Positions 35,965 to 44,520 of a stretch of DNA of 64,000 nucleotides are shown one piece after another. The DNA comes from an uncultured Erythrobacter sp. (GTDB lineage: Bacteria > Pseudomonadota > Alphaproteobacteria > Sphingomonadales > Sphingomonadaceae): contig NZ_CANMIJ010000001.1 of NCBI RefSeq assembly GCF_947497915.1, positions 597,501 through 661,500 of the forward strand, given 5' to 3'. Below the pieces are notes generated by a model. That model saw only the letters and a program-made list of their open reading frames with translations. It was not told where the DNA came from and did no database searches. How positions within the stretch are numbered: the first letter of the stretch is position 1; every line of letters starts with the position of its first letter. A program made the position numbers and the translations under genes.

Positions 35965-37497
35965 TTAGAGACAAGCCTCCAAGTAAGCCTGGTCGAACCC
36001 GTACTGACGCGCTTTTTCCAGTGTGTAAGGCCGCAGACCCGATGCGCGGAATTCGCCGAGGATCTTACCGTCTTCGCTCTCGTCCAGATATTCGAACTTG
36101 AACAGGTTCTGGGTTACGATCACGTCGCCTTCCATCCCGATCACCTCGGTAATGTCAGTGGTGCGGCGCGAGCCATCACGCAGACGTTTAACCTGAACAA
36201 TAATATCAACCGATTCAGCGATTTGCGTCGAGATCGCCTGTTTCGGAATTTTGATGTCGCCCATCAAAATCATGTTTTCCATACGGCCAAGGCATTCGCG
36301 CGGGCTGTTGGCGTGAAGCGTACACATCGAACCATCGTGGCCCGTGTTCATGGCGGCGAGAAGATCGAAACATTCTGCACCACGAATCTCACCGAGAATA
36401 ATCCGGTCAGGACGCATACGAAGGGCGTTTTTAACAAGGTCGCCAATCGTAATCGCGCCTTGCCCTTCAAGGTTAGGCGGACGCGTTTCCAGCGGCAGCC
36501 AGTGCGGCTGTTGCAGACGAAGTTCGGCGGCGTCCTCAATCGTGAGAACGCGCTCACCCGGGTCGATCATTTTCGACAGAGCGTTGAGCATGGTCGTTTT
36601 ACCCGAACCCGTACCGCCGGAAATCACGATATTCATGCGCGATGCGCCGGCGATTTTCAGGGCCGTACACATCTTGTCGCTCATCGAACCGAAGTCTTTC
36701 AGCATGTCGAGCGTAATCGGTTTTTCGGAGAATTTACGAATTGAGATCGCGGTGCCGCGCAGTGACAGCGGCGGAACGATGACGTTCACACGTGAGCCGT
36801 CTTTCAAACGGGCATCGGCCAGCGGCGTGGTTTGGTCAACACGGCGGCCGACCTGGTTCACGATGCGCTGCGCGATTTGGAAAAGGTGCTGCTCGTCGCG
36901 GAATTTGATCGGCGCGATTGTCAGCTTACCCTTCTTCTCGATGTATGTCTGATCAGGGCCGTTGACCATGATGTCGGACACGTCCGGATCGTTCAGCAGC
37001 TCTTCGAGAGGACCGAAACCCAGCAGTTCATCGATAAGAACTTTTTCAAGCGCGAATTGCTCACGGCGATTCAACGTGACCTTAAGTTCGGCCAGCACTT
37101 CCATGATAATCGGGCGGAATTCTTCGGAAAGCTCTTCTTTCGAAAGCGTCGCTGCGGCCTCGGGATCGACCCGTTCAAGCAAGCGCGGCAGCACCTGTTC
37201 TTTAATCTTGTGGACGCTGGCTTCGAACCCGCCTTGCTCTTCCTGAACATGGGTTGCGTTCATCCGTTCGGTCAGGCGGTCCATCGCCTCCGCGGTGGTT
37301 TTCGGCTTTCCATTGCCAGACGACTTTGCCGCCGCAGGTTCAGCGCTAGGTATGCCGTCTTCGCCGGGCAGGGGCGGGAATTGCTCGCCGCCTTTTTCCT
37401 CACCGCCAGAGCCGCCGCTCTTCATCGGGCGCGCTACACCGAATGCCGGACGTCCGCCCGACTTCATGCTGCCACCTTTTTTACCGAATGCGCTCAT
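35965..37497 (-). CDS. cpaF: CpaF-type ATPase for Tad/Flp pilus assembly
   Basis: 510 residues, a hexameric secretion ATPase of the TadA/CpaF branch that powers Flp pilus assembly at the inner membrane. Walker A is GGTGSGKTTMLNAL near residue 300, Asp-box and Walker B RIILGEIRGAECFDLLAAMNTGHDGS, His-box TLHANSPRE. The N-terminal ~90 residues are Gly/Ser/Lys/Pro rich and probably disordered (KKGGSMKSGGRPAFG). No other cpa/tad gene is adjacent, so this copy is separated from the rest of the pilus operon, at least on this side. Confidence 0.94.
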   Translation of the reverse strand: MSAFGKKGGSMKSGGRPAFGVARPMKSGGSGGEEKGGEQFPPLPGEDGIPSAEPAAAKSSGNGKPKTTAEAMDRLTERMNATHVQEEQGGFEASVHKIKEQVLPRLLERVDPEAAATLSKEELSEEFRPIIMEVLAELKVTLNRREQFALEKVLIDELLGFGPLEELLNDPDVSDIMVNGPDQTYIEKKGKLTIAPIKFRDEQHLFQIAQRIVNQVGRRVDQTTPLADARLKDGSRVNVIVPPLSLRGTAISIRKFSEKPITLDMLKDFGSMSDKMCTALKIAGASRMNIVISGGTGSGKTTMLNALSKMIDPGERVLTIEDAAELRLQQPHWLPLETRPPNLEGQGAITIGDLVKNALRMRPDRIILGEIRGAECFDLLAAMNTGHDGSMCTLHANSPRECLGRMENMILMGDIKIPKQAISTQIAESVDIIVQVKRLRDGSRRTTDITEVIGMEGDVIVTQNLFKFEYLDESEDGKILGEFRASGLRPYTLEKARQYGFDQAYLEACL

Positions 37498-37781
37498 TCC
37501 TGGCCCCCGAGGACAAAATTCTTAGTGTGTGCACTGCCCAATTAAGACGAACGGTGCCTCTCGAAGTTTGGTGAATAGATCGGAAACCTTATTTTTTCCC
37601 TAAATTTGGCGACAAAGTTATTGGTTAACGGCGTTGGCCGCTGCGACAGGCAAATTTGCTTGCCTAGCGCAGGCTACAATTGGGTTGCCCACGATCCATT
37701 TGAGCTGAGCAATTGCGCGCGCGTCTGCTTGACCACTAGGGTTAGTCCAACGCTCCTTTCATTCGGGTTTCGAAAACGACC
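37498..37781. other. Intergenic region between cpaF and the glycan cluster
   Basis: 284 bases holding the divergent promoters of cpaF (leftward) and the glycosyltransferase gene (rightward). It is AT-rich around 37585-37630 (CCTTATTTTTTCCC, ATTGGTTAACGG). The TTAAC there could be a CtrA-like partial site, but the flanks do not complete the motif. No ORF or hairpin is supported. Confidence 0.4.
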
Positions 37782-38918
37782 ATGACAGCAAAAATCATCG
37801 CATTCGGAGGCTATGATAAGCGCAAGCCGCGCGTGCGCTTGCTGATCGAAGCGTTGCGGCGGCAAGGTGGGCTGGCGGAGGAAATTCACGTTTCTGCGTG
37901 GGAGGATGTGCCGCAGACCAATATCCCTTCGCGCATGGCGCTGGTGAAGGTGCTGGCAAAGCTTGTCTTTGGATATCCGCGCGCGCTTTGGCGGTTGTTT
38001 CGCAGTCCAAAGGGCGCGGCTCTGCTGCTGCCTTATCCCGGCATCATAGAGATTTTGCTGGTCGGGCCGATTGCTCGCCTGATGGGCCGCGACGTCGTGC
38101 TTGATGCGTTTCTGCCAATCTATGACACAATTGTCGTCGACCGGGCATTGGTTAACGCGGACGGCCTGATCGCAAAGCTGATCTGGCGGTTTGAGCGCAG
38201 CGCTCTTGAGCAAGCCGACGTTATCCTTGTCGATACGGACAGCCACGGCGATTATTTTTCGCGGGAATTCGGCCTGAGGCGTGCCCGGTTCGAGACTGTG
38301 CTTGTCGGGGCGGAAGAGCACTTTGCACCCGATGCGGCGCAAGACAAAGCAGAAGACATCCTCGGCCCGCAGGACGACGAGCGGCCTATTGTGCTGTTTT
38401 ATGGGCAATTGATCCCGCTGCACGGTGTGCCGACCATCATTGAGGCTGCAAAGCTATCGCAAGGGAAAAGCGCGCGCTGGGTCATGATCGGGCGCGGCCA
38501 GTTGGAGCCGGTGATGCGCGAAACCATCGGCAGCGAAAGCGGCTCTGCCATCGAATGGATTGAATGGGTCGATTATGAACGCCTGCCCGCTGTGATTGCA
38601 CGGGCGGATATCTGCCTTGGCGTGTTCAGCGCATCGGATAAGGCCGCGCGGGTTATCCCGAACAAGCTGTTTCAGCAGTTAGCCGTTGGAAAGCCTGTGA
38701 TTACGCGGGAAAGCCCAGCGGTTGATACCTTAGCCCGCGAATTTCCCGCGACATTGCGCACCGTGCCTGCGGACGATCCCAATGCACTTGCCGAAGCGGT
38801 TGAGCATGCACTGGCGGATCGCGGTGGTATGGCCGCGCTGCCGCAAGCATCCCTAAGGAAGCTTAGCCCTGATGCGGGTGCTGCGCGTTTGCTTGTGCGG
38901 CTTGATCCGGGTTCATAG
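37782..38918 (+). CDS. Glycosyltransferase family 4-like protein
   Basis: 378 residues with GT-B fold. The N-terminal half has a GGYDKRKPRVRLL start and a VDTDSHGDYF segment; the C-terminal donor-binding half shows IVLFYGQLIPLHGVPTIIEAAKL, VMIGRGQLEP and the acidic RADICLGVFSASDKAARVIPNKLFQQLAVGKPVI region typical of GT4 enzymes. Donor sugar and acceptor are unknown. It reads toward four minus-strand glycan genes and overlaps the flippase-like gene tail to tail by 56 bases. Confidence 0.87.
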   Translation: MTAKIIAFGGYDKRKPRVRLLIEALRRQGGLAEEIHVSAWEDVPQTNIPSRMALVKVLAKLVFGYPRALWRLFRSPKGAALLLPYPGIIEILLVGPIARLMGRDVVLDAFLPIYDTIVVDRALVNADGLIAKLIWRFERSALEQADVILVDTDSHGDYFSREFGLRRARFETVLVGAEEHFAPDAAQDKAEDILGPQDDERPIVLFYGQLIPLHGVPTIIEAAKLSQGKSARWVMIGRGQLEPVMRETIGSESGSAIEWIEWVDYERLPAVIARADICLGVFSASDKAARVIPNKLFQQLAVGKPVITRESPAVDTLAREFPATLRTVPADDPNALAEAVEHALADRGGMAALPQASLRKLSPDAGAARLLVRLDPGS

Positions 38919-39819
38919 CTGCGGCGATTCCGGCGCAGGCGAAGTCTGCCGCTGTCACGACAAGGCGCGAAAGCAAGACGATAGCCGATGCCTCGACGAG
39001 GCCCATGCTGAGCGAAAGTGCAGCAATTAATCCGCCTTCCCGCGCACCAAGACCAGCCGGAGCAATGATGACAAGAAATCCGGCGACCCACGCAAAAGCG
39101 TAGGCACCGATCGCTTGCGGCAGATCAGACCATCCAAGTGCGCCATCGATCGCTTGAGATAACAAAACGATTTGCGCGCCTGCAAAAATCCAGGCGATCA
39201 ATGCCAAGGCCATCGACAAGGCCAGCGTGCCGACCGTCACCGGGAAATCGATGCGCGCCAGCCTGAGCAGATATGCGCGCACTTTCGGCAATGCCAAAGG
39301 CAGAGCCGCCGCTGCGCCGATCACCCATACAATCCAGCTTTCCGGCAAATATCCCAGCGTCTGAGGCACCAGTAAGAGAGCGATTATCACGCCCGACCCG
39401 ACACCAATCAAGAGCGCGAGGAGCAGGCTGGACATCGCTGCTGCGCGTGGAAAACCGGTCCGCTTTGCGAGCTCACCAGAGGCAAGGAAAGACCACACCG
39501 TTCCGGGAAGGTACTTCCCGATCTGGCCAAGGAAAAAGACATAGGCTGATCGGCGTAGCGAGAGGTTTACAGGCGCGCGCGCAAGCAATGCACGCCAGGA
39601 TAGCCCAGTCAGAACGATGTTTATCATCGCGGCAAGAAACGCGAGGGCGATCAGTCCATAGTCGGCCTTTGCAAGAGCCGTTGAAATGCCATCCCATTCG
39701 CTGGCTAGCAGGACCCCTGCTGCTGCCAAAGCCGCGATGCAAAACGCTGCGCGGGCGTAAGACTTCCACGCTGCGCCGCCATTGATTGGCGCGACCTCGG
39801 AAGTCTCAGGGTGTGTCAT
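38863..39819 (-). CDS. Polytopic flippase/LPG-synthase-TM-like membrane protein
   Basis: 318 residues with about eight predicted helices, resembling the UPF0104/lysylphosphatidylglycerol synthase membrane domain: FFLGQIGKYLPGTVWSFLASGELAKRTG and GYAFAWVAGFLVIIAPAGLGAREG-like blocks (the VIIAPAGLGAREG motif is typical). In glycan clusters such proteins are proposed to move lipid-linked intermediates. ATG 39819 overlaps the stop of the upstream methyltransferase gene (four bases). The C-terminus is Gln/His/Ala rich (QAAQANAQHPHQG). Confidence 0.82.
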   Translation of the reverse strand: MTHPETSEVAPINGGAAWKSYARAAFCIAALAAAGVLLASEWDGISTALAKADYGLIALAFLAAMINIVLTGLSWRALLARAPVNLSLRRSAYVFFLGQIGKYLPGTVWSFLASGELAKRTGFPRAAAMSSLLLALLIGVGSGVIIALLLVPQTLGYLPESWIVWVIGAAAALPLALPKVRAYLLRLARIDFPVTVGTLALSMALALIAWIFAGAQIVLLSQAIDGALGWSDLPQAIGAYAFAWVAGFLVIIAPAGLGAREGGLIAALSLSMGLVEASAIVLLSRLVVTAADFACAGIAAAMNPDQAAQANAQHPHQG

Positions 39820-40607
39820 TCGGGCAAGCGCGCATACGCAACCAAACCAACACCGCGGCCTTTAAACAGGCGCTGCATCCAAACCATAGGACGGGCAGCG
39901 ATTGTTGTGAGCAATCCGCTCAGTCCGTTGTCAGGTTGCATCAAGCGTCCCGAACCGGCGGTGCGATCTGCGAAGTCGATGTCTTTGCCGCCGTCCGCAA
40001 GCATTCTGCGGCCGCTGAAGTTTCGAAATGCTTCTAACAAGTATCCGGCCGGTGCGCCGTAGGCCTCAACGCGCACATCCTCAAAACCAGAAGCCTCTAA
40101 AAGAGCCTTTAACTGTTGTGGATCATACCGACGAAAATGCCCCGCAATTTCATCCCATGCGCCCATTTTATCAGACCATGCGGGCACGCTTAGAATGAGA
40201 TTGCCACCTTGTTTGAGCTTACCGCGCCATTCCAAAAGCGCACTTCGATCATCCTCAATATGTTCCAGCACTTCGAATGCGCAGATTGTATTGTAGGTTT
40301 GCGCATCAGGTAGGTCGTAACTCATACAATTGTGCAGTTCGGCAATATGGCCAATATTTGATTTGGCGAGAGCGAAACTCACAGGATCGGGTTCGATCGC
40401 CGTCAGGCCTGTTGTCTTATCAGCAATTCGGGCGGTCACTCCGCCGCGACCACAGCCGATTTCTAGTGTATTGCCGAGATTTTCCGGCAACATCCGCGAA
40501 ATCGCGTCCCAGCGAAGCGAGGCGTTCAAGGTGAGAGGGGGAAGGCCGCGTTTCGGCTCTCGCGCCGCTGTGCTGGTGTCTAGCGTATCCATGGGTTTGC
40601 TGGTCAT
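39816..40607 (-). CDS. Class I SAM-dependent methyltransferase
   Basis: 263 residues. Motif I is TLEIGCGRGGVTARIAD, motif II LTAIEPDPVSFALAK, and ICAFEVLEHIEDDRSALLEWRGKLKQGGNLILSVP is the usual methyltransferase_11/UbiG-like core. The substrate is probably a glycan or lipid intermediate, judged from the flanking glycosyltransferase genes. It sits in a four-gene minus-strand run with short spacings: 9 bases after the GT39-like gene and overlapping the flippase-like gene. Confidence 0.87.
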   Translation of the reverse strand: MTSKPMDTLDTSTAAREPKRGLPPLTLNASLRWDAISRMLPENLGNTLEIGCGRGGVTARIADKTTGLTAIEPDPVSFALAKSNIGHIAELHNCMSYDLPDAQTYNTICAFEVLEHIEDDRSALLEWRGKLKQGGNLILSVPAWSDKMGAWDEIAGHFRRYDPQQLKALLEASGFEDVRVEAYGAPAGYLLEAFRNFSGRRMLADGGKDIDFADRTAGSGRLMQPDNGLSGLLTTIAARPMVWMQRLFKGRGVGLVAYARLPE

Positions 40608-40616
40608 GGTCTATCC

Positions 40617-42290
40617 TTAAAAGGCGGTCCAATATTTTTCTGGTGGAGCCACTGCGGGCCGCGGCGGATTGTCGCCCCAGATCAACCGCAATTCGGTTTC
40701 CGCGGGGTTGGTGAGAGAGACAGGTCCCCGCTTCAGTGTGACTGTATCGCCTGCTTTTACGCGCACTCCCGCAACCAAAAGCTCGCCGCCTGTGACGGTG
40801 TATGTTCCGGGGACAAGCACATCCCATTGCAGGGCTTCTTTCGCGGCCAGCACTCGCCCCGCGATGAAAATGTCGCCCCAATGGCGGATAAAGGTGTCTT
40901 GCAAGGCGGCGAAATCGTCCGGGTGATAAGTGTCGGTGCGGATGCCCATCAGCGCGCTGGTATATTCGCGATTGTTATCGAGCAGCAGCGGCACAGTGTG
41001 CTGGCGCATCGATTCCAGCATGAGCGGGCGGTTAGCCTGACGGTAAAGTGCAACGCCCCATTGGGTGCGGAAATGGTTTTGCTTCGCGAACGGCGCGATC
41101 ATGCCGCAGCAGTCGAAATAGTTGACCGGCTGGGGGAACACTTCGTGCACTGCGGTGACGAGCGTGTCCTGTTTTGCGGTCACACCGCGCGCGTCGACAA
41201 TCCAGATCGCCGCTGCGCTAAGAAGGATAGCGGCGGCCACGATCACTTGCCCGTATCGGCGCGTGATCACCGGCACGGTGAAGGCGCAGGCGATGGCCAC
41301 TGGCGGCAGGATAAAGACGTAAAAGTAGGGGAAGGAATTGTAGTAAAAGACCGGCGTTAGCAGCGGAAACCACATGGCGATGATGGCAATGCGCCGCGTC
41401 CATGCTGCGTCGAGGGTAAGCGCGCGCCACGGCACCAGCGCCGCAGCAATCGCCAGCGGCAATGCGCCGCCAGCTGCTTTCAAAGCGATGTCCAGATGCG
41501 GGCTATGGAGAAAACCGAACATCCGGCCCGCCGAACTGCCCAATGTGCCTGTTGCAGAGGAGCTTGCTTGTTCACCAAGGCCCGCTGCGTGCAGCAAATA
41601 TAGACCGCCAAACGTCAAACCGGCGACTGCTCCGGCAGCGATCCAGCGTAGCGGATAGCGCCAGTCAAAGCCCTCTTCTTCCCAGCGATAGAGCGCGATG
41701 CCGGCAAAGGCAGGTGCCCACAAAACAAACTTGATCGTGACCATACCCGCCAGCCCGATCAACGCGCCTATGACGACGATTGAGAGGGCATCCATCCGCG
41801 AACGGACCGCAATGACAAACGCCGACGTCAGCAGCGCAGCAACAATCGCATCGACGCGAAATGCAGAGCCGTGTTGCAGCACAAAGCCCGCGCCCAGATA
41901 AAGCGCCGCGACGATCAGAGCCGTCTGGCGATCAGCGAATTTCTCCGCCGCCAACATGATACCTCCCGCGGTCACCGCCATGCAGCCGAACATAAACAGC
42001 CGCGCAGTGATGATATGGTCGATGGAATTGCCGGGCATTGCCGGTAGCCACCAGCTGAATGCGCGGGTGTGGATCGTTTGGAGCGGCTGGATAAATTCAC
42101 CGCGCGCAACCACTTCAACCTGCGAATAGAACCAAAACTCGTCCCAGCTGATCGAGCGGCCGAACACCATTGATAGGTGCATCGCCGCGAGGCCTGCGAT
42201 CAGGGCGTAGAGCCACACAGCCGAATTCGCCGCCGGAAAGGCAAAGCCCGGGCGTGACGTAATGGAAGCAGAGGCGGTGGTCGCCGTCAT
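40617..42290 (-). CDS. GT39/ArnT-like polytopic glycosyltransferase
   Basis: 557 residues. About ten membrane helices in the first 400 residues are followed by a soluble C-terminal domain (from about residue 400, DARGVTAKQDTLV). The first periplasmic loop has the acidic motif SWDEFWFYSQ, the position of the catalytic Asp/Glu in GT-C enzymes such as ArnT and protein mannosyltransferases. It probably transfers a sugar from a polyprenyl-phosphate donor made by the adjacent GT2 enzyme, two bases upstream. The acceptor is unknown. Confidence 0.8.
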   Translation of the reverse strand: MTATTASASITSRPGFAFPAANSAVWLYALIAGLAAMHLSMVFGRSISWDEFWFYSQVEVVARGEFIQPLQTIHTRAFSWWLPAMPGNSIDHIITARLFMFGCMAVTAGGIMLAAEKFADRQTALIVAALYLGAGFVLQHGSAFRVDAIVAALLTSAFVIAVRSRMDALSIVVIGALIGLAGMVTIKFVLWAPAFAGIALYRWEEEGFDWRYPLRWIAAGAVAGLTFGGLYLLHAAGLGEQASSSATGTLGSSAGRMFGFLHSPHLDIALKAAGGALPLAIAAALVPWRALTLDAAWTRRIAIIAMWFPLLTPVFYYNSFPYFYVFILPPVAIACAFTVPVITRRYGQVIVAAAILLSAAAIWIVDARGVTAKQDTLVTAVHEVFPQPVNYFDCCGMIAPFAKQNHFRTQWGVALYRQANRPLMLESMRQHTVPLLLDNNREYTSALMGIRTDTYHPDDFAALQDTFIRHWGDIFIAGRVLAAKEALQWDVLVPGTYTVTGGELLVAGVRVKAGDTVTLKRGPVSLTNPAETELRLIWGDNPPRPAVAPPEKYWTAF

Positions 42291-42292
42291 GT

Positions 42293-43312
42293 TCAGGAAG
42301 CTTTGCGAGCCGCAGGAATGGTGTGGTCAGCGCTGCTCACGTCCTGCTTGCGCTCCGCTTCAACCGCCTCAAGCTTTTCCTCGATACGGCGCAGTTTGAG
42401 AATGCTCGCTTCCATCAGCTTACGGTTTGTAGCGATCAAATCGGCAAGAATACCAAGCGTTGCGACCAATACGCCGACGGTTAGCAAAGCGCCGCCAATG
42501 ACAAGCGATTGGATATGTCCTGCGCCTTCGCCGTTGATGAAGAACCACAGGAAACGCGCCATCGGCATCAGGCCAACAAATGTCAGCGCCGCGCCGAGCA
42601 GGGTGAAAACCCGTAGCGCGTTGAATGTCGTGTAAGCGCGCGTGATTGTCATTCCCTGCGACATGATGAAGCGGGGGATCGATTTGAATAGGCGCGAGGG
42701 GCGTGTCGCGCTGTTGGTGCGAATGGGCACTGATTTGATCGAAAGACGCTTACGGCCCGCTTGGATCAGCATGTCCGTCGTATAGCTAAATTCGGTGGTG
42801 ATATTGATCCGCTGCACGGCATCGCGGGTCATGGCGCGAAAACCGCTTACGGCATCGGTAATGTCAGTCGCACTAAGCGTACGCACCACATAAGAGCCAA
42901 GGCGCTGGAGCAGCCGTTTGAAAGGTGAGAAATGCGCGTTTTCGGCAACCGAGCGATCACCGATCACGATGTCCGCTTCGCCTGCGACAACGGGCGCAAC
43001 AATCGTGGCGATGTCTTCGCCCGCATATTGCCCGTCTGCATCGGTGTTGACGATGATATCAGCGCCCTCAGCGAGGCATTTGTCGATCCCGTTGCGAAAA
43101 GCCTCGGCTAGGCCGCGATTGCGGCGGTGGCGCACAATGTGATGCACACCCCAACGCCGCGCGATGCCCGATGTGTCGTCGGACGAACCGTCATCGATGA
43201 TAAGATATTCGATCACGTCAACGCCTGGCAGGCTGCGCGGCAGCTTTGCGAGCGTTTCCGGCAGCACCTCGGCCTCGTTAAGGCACGGGATCTGGATGAT
43301 CAGCTTTGTCAT
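42293..43312 (-). CDS. Polyprenyl-phosphate glycosyltransferase (GT2, ArnC/DPM1-like)
   Basis: 339 residues from ATG 43312 (MTKLIIQIPCLNEAEVLPE); the ORF track adds 14 unsupported residues. The GT-A domain shows IPCLNEAEV, IDDGSSDDT, RNRGLAEAFRNGI and the metal/donor motif NTDADGQY. Two C-terminal helices (VFTLLGAALTFVGLMPMARF; VIGGALLTVGVLVATLGILADL) and a short coiled-coil tail follow. It is expected to load a sugar onto undecaprenyl phosphate at the inner membrane, feeding the GT39-like enzyme next door. Confidence 0.9.
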   Translation of the reverse strand: MTKLIIQIPCLNEAEVLPETLAKLPRSLPGVDVIEYLIIDDGSSDDTSGIARRWGVHHIVRHRRNRGLAEAFRNGIDKCLAEGADIIVNTDADGQYAGEDIATIVAPVVAGEADIVIGDRSVAENAHFSPFKRLLQRLGSYVVRTLSATDITDAVSGFRAMTRDAVQRINITTEFSYTTDMLIQAGRKRLSIKSVPIRTNSATRPSRLFKSIPRFIMSQGMTITRAYTTFNALRVFTLLGAALTFVGLMPMARFLWFFINGEGAGHIQSLVIGGALLTVGVLVATLGILADLIATNRKLMEASILKLRRIEEKLEAVEAERKQDVSSADHTIPAARKAS

Positions 43313-43493
43313 TACGGTCGGTTTGCCCCCGATTTGCGCGGTAAAAGCGCCCAAATTTCGTCTGTCTCATGCCTCGATACCGTGATGGGTTTAATCAAAC
43401 GTAAACCATGAACCTTTGGATTTGAGCGCGGCCTTGCGTTTCTTGCATTGCGGGTTCACGGCGCGGAATGGATTTGCGGGATGGGATTAAGCA

Positions 43494-44408
43494 ATGACGG
43501 GTGAAGAGCGCGCAGGTTTGGCCTATGCCGTTGCTGGCTTTGCCACGCTTTCCGTTGGTGATGCGGTGGTGAAGAGCATGGCGGGCGATTGGCCGCCATA
43601 TGCGGTTGCCGCGCTGCGGTTTGCATTTGGCGCGATTGCACTTTCCGCACTTCTGCTAAGGAGCGAGGGTGCAAAAGCGTTCAAGCCGACAAATCCGTGG
43701 TTACAAATTGCGCGCGGCTTCTGTCTTGCGGCTGCATCAACATGCTTCTTCTCCGCAATCTACCTGATGCCGCTGGCTGAGGCGATGGCGATCGGATTTC
43801 TCGCGCCAGTGCTGACACAGCTTCTCGCGGGCCCATTGCTGGGCGAAAAAGTCAGGCGAGCGGTATGGGGCGTATCTCTCGTGGCCTTAACCGGGGTGGC
43901 GATCATTCTGCGTCCGAATTTGGCAGAGCTGGGCTGGGCGGCGTTTCTACCGCTTATCTCGGCGTGCTTCTTTGCATTGATGATGATCGCGAACCGCGCG
44001 AGCGCGGGGCAGGGCAGCGCTTTGTCGATGCAAGTATTTATCGCTGCGGTTTGCGCGCCTCTCCTGATAATTCTGTGCTTAGGGATCAAGGCAACCGGCA
44101 TACCCGAGCTCGATTTCGGCTGGCCAAGCTGGGACGTGGTCGGCCGCTGTGCGGTTGTCGCGTTCACGGCCAGCACCGCGCATTGGCTTGCCTATATCGG
44201 CACATCTAAAGCGGGCGCAGCGCAGGTTGCCCCCGCAATCTACGTCCAAATTCTGATTGCGATTGTGCTGGGCTGGTGGTGGTTTGGGGATCGCCCTGAC
44301 CTGCTCACACTTGGCGGTGCGGGCCTGATCATTGCGGCGGGCCTTTATCTTTGGCGCGACGGATTGAAGGCGTCCCAGCCGGTTAAATCGGGGCCGACTA
44401 CACGTTAA
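43494..44408 (+). CDS. EamA/DMT-family transporter
   Basis: 304 residues with ten predicted helices in two EamA repeats (FATLSVGDAVVKSMAGDWPPYAVAALRFAFG; FSAIYLMPLAEAMAIGFLAPVLTQLLAGPLLGE; second repeat AHWLAYIGTSKAGAAQVAPAIYVQILIAIVLGWW). It is an inner-membrane permease of unknown substrate. It is a second DMT protein in this window but not close to the one at 34.7 kb in sequence. It precedes glmS by 112 bases. Confidence 0.9.
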   Translation: MTGEERAGLAYAVAGFATLSVGDAVVKSMAGDWPPYAVAALRFAFGAIALSALLLRSEGAKAFKPTNPWLQIARGFCLAAASTCFFSAIYLMPLAEAMAIGFLAPVLTQLLAGPLLGEKVRRAVWGVSLVALTGVAIILRPNLAELGWAAFLPLISACFFALMMIANRASAGQGSALSMQVFIAAVCAPLLIILCLGIKATGIPELDFGWPSWDVVGRCAVVAFTASTAHWLAYIGTSKAGAAQVAPAIYVQILIAIVLGWWWFGDRPDLLTLGGAGLIIAAGLYLWRDGLKASQPVKSGPTTR

Positions 44409-44520
44409 GGCAGAAAAAAATAGACTTGCCTCAAGCCTCTGTTCACCAGACATGCTTAAGGGGGCGGCAATCATACCGGCCACCGGGCTGGTCACAGACC
44501 ACTAGGGGAAGCATTCGAGC

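Noticed and set aside
44409-44520. glmS ribozyme/riboswitch
   Set aside because: The 112-base leader lacks the ribozyme core, and this element is restricted mainly to Gram-positive bacteria.
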